From positions 124,001-188,000 of the forward strand of contig NZ_JAYKGK010000006.1 of assembly GCF_036860675.1 (NCBI RefSeq): DNA of 64,000 nucleotides, written 5' to 3'. The position numbers and the translations under genes are program-made. Positions 59,989 through 64,000 of the stretch are shown here, piece after piece; positions within the stretch are counted from its first letter, which is position 1, and the number at the start of each line of letters is the position of its first letter. The notes under the pieces are model-generated. The model saw only the letters and a list, made by a program, of their open reading frames with translations. It was not told the DNA's origin and made no database searches. This DNA is from Rosettibacter primus (lineage in GTDB: Bacteria; Bacteroidota; Ignavibacteria; Ignavibacteriales; Melioribacteraceae).

Positions 59989-60110
59989 AAGTTGCTAAGC
60001 AAAATTTTTTTTCATTAAATGCAGTAAAAATATTTCTTTTTACAATAAGCGATATAAATCCTGCATTACAATTTTTATCTTGCACACTAATAAATTCAAA
60101 TAAATTTTCT

Positions 60111-61802
60111 TCATTTAGATATTTCAATTATCTCACTTTTTAACTGAACTCCCATCTCACCAATTTTATCGTAATCCAAATCTTTAAAAGCTTCAATCGA
60201 ATTTGCAAGATCTTCAAAAACTTCTTCAGCCATTTCATATTTAATTTTGAAACCGAGTTTAGCAGCAATGAGTGCTAAAATTTTCCAGCTTGGTTTTGCA
60301 TCAAATTTGTGACCCTGCATCCATCTGTCGAATGGTGTGCCAAATTTATCCCATCGGCTCATGCTCATTCCATCAAGTGCTCTGTCTAATTCAACCGTAG
60401 CAACTGCAGGCTTAATTCTTTGAACTCTTCCCAGAAAATTTACAAATGTTCCATGCTTTTCCGCATAAGTTGCAGCAGGAAAAACAATATGAGCAATCTC
60501 TGTAGCTTTATTTTTATTAGTAGCATGAACGATTAATAACTCAAGTTTTTTTAGAATTGATTCAACTTCGCTGTCTGATTCATTATTCGCAAATATTACA
60601 TCAACATCATCTTCCATTAAATAAAGTGCTTTGATTTTTCTTTCTTTTATTTCATTAATAATTTCTTCTTTATAAAATTTATCAAGTGGAATTAAACCAA
60701 TTAATTCTGCCCCAAGTGAATTTGGTGTTTTATCTTCTCGAATTAAGATATCATCCTGGTCACCTTGTTTGATATGTTTTGCAAAATACATTTTTGTAAT
60801 TCCAAAAGCTTTTGCAAATTTTTTCAAAACAAAATTATCTTCGCATGTTGCATATGGGGAACCTATAAAACAAATTTCGTTTGATTTGAATTTCTTTAAC
60901 TCATTGGCTGCTTGGTTTAATGCTTCGTCCCATGAAACTTTTTGCAAATTTTGATTTTTGCGAATAAATGTTCCATCAATTCTTGTTTCAGAGTTTACAT
61001 GTTTAAAAGTATTTAATCTTCCATTGTCACACATCCAGTAGCTATTAACTTCTTCGTTGTGACGAGGAGTTAATCTCAAGATTTGATTATTACGAACCCA
61101 GATTTCGATATTGCACCCGCGTGCACAGCCAATACATATAGAATTAGTTTTAGACATTTCCCACACACGGGTTTTAAATCTAAAATCTTGATTTGTTAAT
61201 GCACCAACTGGACAAATATCTGTAGTATTCAAAGTATAAGGATTATCAAAAGATTCGCCGGGGAAAGTTGTGATTGTAACTCTATCACCTCTTTTAATAA
61301 ATGTAAGTTGATGTGATTTAGCAATTTCATCTGTAAATCTTATACATCTCGAACAAGAAATGCACCGTTCAGCATCAAATTTTATGTAAGGTCCAAGTTG
61401 AACTCGTTTTTCTTTTCGAATTTTCATTTCTTCAAAACGGCTTTCTCCTTTTCCGTGTGCATAAGCATATTCCTGAAGTTTGCATTCACCAGCTTCGTCA
61501 CAAATTGGACAATCGAGAGGATGATTGATTAATAGAAATTCCATAACAGCATTTCTTGCTTCGAGTGCTCTCGGTGATTTTGTATGAACAACCATTCCTT
61601 CGGAAGCTAATGTAGCACACGAGATAACAAGTTTGGGCATTTGTTCAACTTCAACCAGACAAACTCTGCAATTACCAGATACAGATAATTTAGGATGCCA
61701 GCAAAAATGAGGAATATCAATTTTTGCATCTCTTGCTGCTTCGATTATTGTTTGTCCAGGTTTAAATTCTATTTCTTGACCATCTACAATTATTTTTGGC
61801 AT
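60111..61802 (-). CDS. nuoG: NADH-quinone oxidoreductase subunit G (short form)
   Basis: Fe-S subunit of the peripheral arm. The N-terminal [2Fe-2S] site has C34, C45, C48 and C62; the His-ligated cluster H94, C98, C101 and C107 (NHPLDCPICDEAGEC). The next tetranuclear cluster is in CISCSRCIRF with the later DICPVGALT, and a further one in CIGCARGCNIE. The molybdopterin-oxidoreductase-like C-terminal part is short: 563 aa in all against about 900 in E. coli. It lies 13 bases after the M16 peptidase gene; nuoE and nuoF are not nearby. Confidence 0.93.
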   Translation of the reverse strand: MPKIIVDGQEIEFKPGQTIIEAARDAKIDIPHFCWHPKLSVSGNCRVCLVEVEQMPKLVISCATLASEGMVVHTKSPRALEARNAVMEFLLINHPLDCPICDEAGECKLQEYAYAHGKGESRFEEMKIRKEKRVQLGPYIKFDAERCISCSRCIRFTDEIAKSHQLTFIKRGDRVTITTFPGESFDNPYTLNTTDICPVGALTNQDFRFKTRVWEMSKTNSICIGCARGCNIEIWVRNNQILRLTPRHNEEVNSYWMCDNGRLNTFKHVNSETRIDGTFIRKNQNLQKVSWDEALNQAANELKKFKSNEICFIGSPYATCEDNFVLKKFAKAFGITKMYFAKHIKQGDQDDILIREDKTPNSLGAELIGLIPLDKFYKEEIINEIKERKIKALYLMEDDVDVIFANNESDSEVESILKKLELLIVHATNKNKATEIAHIVFPAATYAEKHGTFVNFLGRVQRIKPAVATVELDRALDGMSMSRWDKFGTPFDRWMQGHKFDAKPSWKILALIAAKLGFKIKYEMAEEVFEDLANSIEAFKDLDYDKIGEMGVQLKSEIIEISK

Positions 61803-61815
61803 AATTTACCTTTCG

Positions 61816-63072
61816 TTATGCTGCTTTTTCTAATAATAAATTTTTTGGACTTAATATTACTCTTGTCAATGAATCATTATCAAATAATTCATTGGACAAT
61901 TCTAAAATTTCTTCTCGAGTTACTGATTTTATTTTTTTAATTGTTTCTTCAACTGATTTAATTTTACCAAAATAAATTACTGATTGTGCAATTCTATGCA
62001 TTCTGTTTGTTGTGCTTTCAAGACTCATCAAAATATTCCCGATTAAATATTCTTTTGCTCTGTCGAGTTCTTTTGTATCAACTTTTTTTTGTTTTAATTT
62101 TTTTATTTCATCAAAGATTAGATTTTGTGCTTTAAAAATTGATTTAGCATTTGTCGAAAGATAAACTCCAAAAGTCGAAACATCAAAAAAAGAGTTTAAG
62201 AAAGTATTTATTTGATAAGCAATTCCATTTTCTTCTCTTAATTTTTGAAATAATCTCGAACTGCTTCCTTCGCCTAAAATTTGAGAAAGTACTGCAACAG
62301 ACATTCTTTTTTTATCTTTGAAACCATAAGTAGGTCTTCCGATAATAAAATGAATCTGTTGAGTTTCCTTTTCTACATGAAGGTCGTGTGTTTGCTGCAA
62401 AATCAAATTTCTTTTTTTGTTGTTTGTTTGCTTAAAATCTTTTTTTATATACTTCTCAGTAAACTTAATCAGTTTGTTGTGGTCAACATTTCCAGATGCA
62501 ACAATATAAAATCTATCAAGCGTGTAATTATCATTTACATATTCAAATAAATCTTTTTGTTTGAATGAACGTAAATTTTTTTCTGTGCCAATTATTGGCA
62601 TACCAAGAGAATTACCATTAAATACATTGCTTTCAAATTTGTCGAAAATTAGTTCTTCTGGAGAATCTTCAATATCATAAAGTTCATCGATAACCACTTT
62701 TGATTCTTTTTGAATTTCTTTAGGATCAAAAGTGGAATTTTGAATCATATCTGCCAGTACTTCAAAAGTTTGTTCGATATGTTCGCTCAAACCGCGGCCA
62801 TAGTAGCATGTGTGTTCTTTTGAAGTAAATGCATTAAGGTAACCACCGAGTGATTCTATATCTTCTGCAATTTTTTTAGCAGACCTTTTTCTGGTTCCCT
62901 TGAAAAACATGTGTTCGAGAAAATGACTTATGCCATTATTTTCCGGTAGTTCATCTCTTGAACCTACATTGAACCAGAATCCAAGCGAGAAAGATTTTAC
63001 ATAATTTATTTTCTCGGAAACTATTGTGATGCCGTTTGATAATCTCGTTATGTTCAAAGAAGATTTTGCCAC
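61816..63072 (-). CDS. M16 family zinc metallopeptidase
   Basis: A 418 aa protein of the PqqL/processing-peptidase family. The inverted zinc motif HXXEH is intact in GISHFLEHMFFKGTRKRSAK (about 49-53), with the third ligand Glu in the following helix (SKVVIDELYDIEDSPEEL). The C-terminal M16_C domain follows from about residue 180 (FYIVASGNVDHNKLIKFTEK, LGEGSSSRLFQKLREENGIA). No signal peptide is visible, so it is probably cytoplasmic. It precedes nuoG by 13 bases; a functional link to complex I is not evident. Confidence 0.9.
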   Translation of the reverse strand: MAKSSLNITRLSNGITIVSEKINYVKSFSLGFWFNVGSRDELPENNGISHFLEHMFFKGTRKRSAKKIAEDIESLGGYLNAFTSKEHTCYYGRGLSEHIEQTFEVLADMIQNSTFDPKEIQKESKVVIDELYDIEDSPEELIFDKFESNVFNGNSLGMPIIGTEKNLRSFKQKDLFEYVNDNYTLDRFYIVASGNVDHNKLIKFTEKYIKKDFKQTNNKKRNLILQQTHDLHVEKETQQIHFIIGRPTYGFKDKKRMSVAVLSQILGEGSSSRLFQKLREENGIAYQINTFLNSFFDVSTFGVYLSTNAKSIFKAQNLIFDEIKKLKQKKVDTKELDRAKEYLIGNILMSLESTTNRMHRIAQSVIYFGKIKSVEETIKKIKSVTREEILELSNELFDNDSLTRVILSPKNLLLEKAA

Positions 63073-63131
63073 TAATTATCTTAAAAGTTTAGAACAAATA
63101 TAGATAAAGCAACAAAGCTTTTCAAAAACAA

Positions 63132-63821
63132 TTACAGTTCAAAAATAAAACCCTTCTCTTTTAATCTTTCATAATTTCTTTTGTCAAATTTATAAAGAAA
63201 GGCTGGGCGTCTTTTACCATTTGTGCTTGTTTTTTTAAATCTTATTAAAAGATTCATATTCATCAGTTTTTTTCTGAAATTTCTTTTATCGAGTTTCTTC
63301 CCCAAAATTACTTCATACAATGTTTGAAGTTGTGGAAGTGTAAATTTTTCAGGCAATAATTCAAATCCAATCGGACGATATCTAATTCTTGTCCTTAGTT
63401 TTTCCAGAGCAACTTTTACGATTTCATTATGGTCAAAAGGCAATTTTGGAATTTCTGATAATTTGAACCATTTTACTTCGGAAGTATCAACCCCGGAAGA
63501 TAATTTATAATGTTCGGGTTTAACAAGAGCAAAATGGCCAATTGTGAAAACTCTTCTTAAAGGATATCTGTCAATTGCATCAAATATAGTAATTTCTTCA
63601 AGGTAAATATTTTTAATTCCTGTTGTCTCCTCAAGAATTCTTTGTGCAGCTTCTTTAACTAATTCATTCTTCTTAATAAATCCACCCGGGAGTGCCCATT
63701 TGCCTTTTTCGGGATTGATAGCTCGCTTAACCAGTAGAACTTCCAGGGATGAATTTTCAAATCCAAAAATCACACAATCAATAGAAATATTTTTTATAAC
63801 ATCTTTAAGAATGTGAGACAT
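63132..63821 (-). CDS. Nudix-family transcriptional regulator (NrtR/AraR-like)
   Basis: The 229 aa protein has an N-terminal Nudix fold (about 10-140) and a C-terminal winged-helix part (about 150-229, FTLPQLQTLYEVILGKKLDK, RNFRKKLMNMNLL). In the Nudix box (47-69) two of the consensus glutamates are replaced (E62 by Ile, E66 by Thr), so hydrolysis is doubtful. Such proteins act as ligand-sensing repressors, for example NrtR and the Bacteroides arabinose regulator AraR. It is divergent from an FGGY sugar kinase, which suggests control of sugar use. A plain Nudix hydrolase is the alternative. Confidence 0.8.
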   Translation of the reverse strand: MSHILKDVIKNISIDCVIFGFENSSLEVLLVKRAINPEKGKWALPGGFIKKNELVKEAAQRILEETTGIKNIYLEEITIFDAIDRYPLRRVFTIGHFALVKPEHYKLSSGVDTSEVKWFKLSEIPKLPFDHNEIVKVALEKLRTRIRYRPIGFELLPEKFTLPQLQTLYEVILGKKLDKRNFRKKLMNMNLLIRFKKTSTNGKRRPAFLYKFDKRNYERLKEKGFIFEL

Positions 63822-63918
63822 TATTTTATTCCTGATTAATTTATTCTTTCAGCCTCAAATTTAAAAAATAATTTATCCATAACCTTAAAATATTTTTAGT
63901 GACTTTTTATTTCTTTAA

Positions 63919-63933
63919 GTGTATTTTATACAC
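63919..63933. promoter_or_regulatory. Candidate operator between the Nudix regulator and the FGGY kinase
   Basis: GTGTATTTTATACAC is a perfect inverted repeat with 6-bp arms and a 3-base centre, in the 140-bp divergent intergenic region, 29 bases before the kinase start. Its position fits binding by the adjacent dimeric Nudix-type regulator, and the TATAC part could overlap a -10 element. A single site was found by eye. Confidence 0.45.
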
Positions 63934-63961
63934 ATAATTTTCAGAATAATAGGAGGTAAAA

Positions 63962-64000
63962 TTGTATTCCATTGGATATGACATTGGAAGCTCATCAATT
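63962..64000 (+). CDS. FGGY-family carbohydrate kinase (3' end outside the window)
   Basis: Only 13 codons are visible: TTG start at 63962, translating MYSIGYDIGSSSI, with a strong AGGAGG at 63951-63956. The GYDIGSSS segment is the phosphate-1 motif at the N terminus of FGGY kinases (xylulokinase, ribulokinase, glycerol kinase), and this wording is common in Bacteroidota xylulokinase-like proteins. The sugar cannot be told from 13 residues. It is divergent from the Nudix-type regulator. Confidence 0.7.
   Translation, partial: MYSIGYDIGSSSI

Overview
The window is a low-GC bacterial chromosome segment, most likely from the Ignavibacteria/Chlorobi side of the Bacteroidota (FCB) superphylum. 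This rests on inference from several things: a short primary sigma factor of the Bacteroidota type (starts MKITKQFTNRE), secY followed directly by map without adk, a citramalate synthase plus homoaconitase-like LeuC pathway, and a Bacteroidota-style FGGY kinase start. Unlike typical Bacteroidetes, many genes have good Shine-Dalgarno sequences, and several candidate promoters have TTGACA-like -35 boxes with 17-bp spacing. The species cannot be named from the sequence.

Layout. (1) 1-5289, + strand: a tightly packed operon with a GAF/degenerate-GGDEF protein (5' end cut by the window), phosphopentomutase deoB, an AbrB-like/PIN (VapBC-like) pair, two EutN/CcmL microcompartment vertex proteins, the primary sigma factor and an NlpC/P60 lipoprotein; then fumC. 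(2) 6861-6968: a 108-bp MITE-like element between convergent fumC and rplQ. (3) 6995-37929, - strand: about 31 kb of almost unbroken translation and transcription genes, read from the tRNA-Tyr/Thr/Gly-rpmG-tRNA-Trp-secE-nusG group through rplKAJL-rpoBC, rpsLG-fusA-tuf, the S10, spc and alpha clusters to rplQ, with a tRNA-Gln inside the spc part. Punctuation is visible: an L10-leader-like structure before rplJ, a double hairpin between rplL and rpoB, a promoter before rpsL and a terminator-like hairpin between tuf and rpsJ. (4) 38126-50527: proC (+), then a nine-gene branched-chain amino acid operon (ilvD-ilvB-ilvN-ilvC-leuB-leuA-leuC-leuD-cimA, - strand). It is preceded by a perfect TTGACA-N17-TATAAT promoter and a 52-codon leader ORF that ends in a run of Ile and Leu codons and is followed by mutually exclusive RNA stems: a strong candidate ribosome-mediated attenuator. 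(5) 50819-54324: a secreted beta-helix protein and the ComM/YifB ATPase. (6) 54394-58205: a three-gene cassette (Trm11-like SPPY methyltransferase, GHKL ATPase fused to a PD-(D/E)XK nuclease, stand-alone PD-(D/E)XK nuclease), probably a restriction-modification or defence island related to prokaryotic MORC systems. It lies immediately after nuoI. (7) 58247-63072: nuoI, nuoH, nuoG and an M16 peptidase, with a 301-bp gap holding a degenerate palindromic repeat between nuoG and nuoH. (8) 63132-64000: a Nudix-type regulator with a damaged Nudix box, divergent from the first 13 codons of an FGGY sugar kinase.

Most of the window is housekeeping. The parts most likely to repay study are the ilv-leu leader, the methyltransferase/GHKL/nuclease cassette, the PIN pair coupled to deoB and the shell proteins, and the small structured elements.
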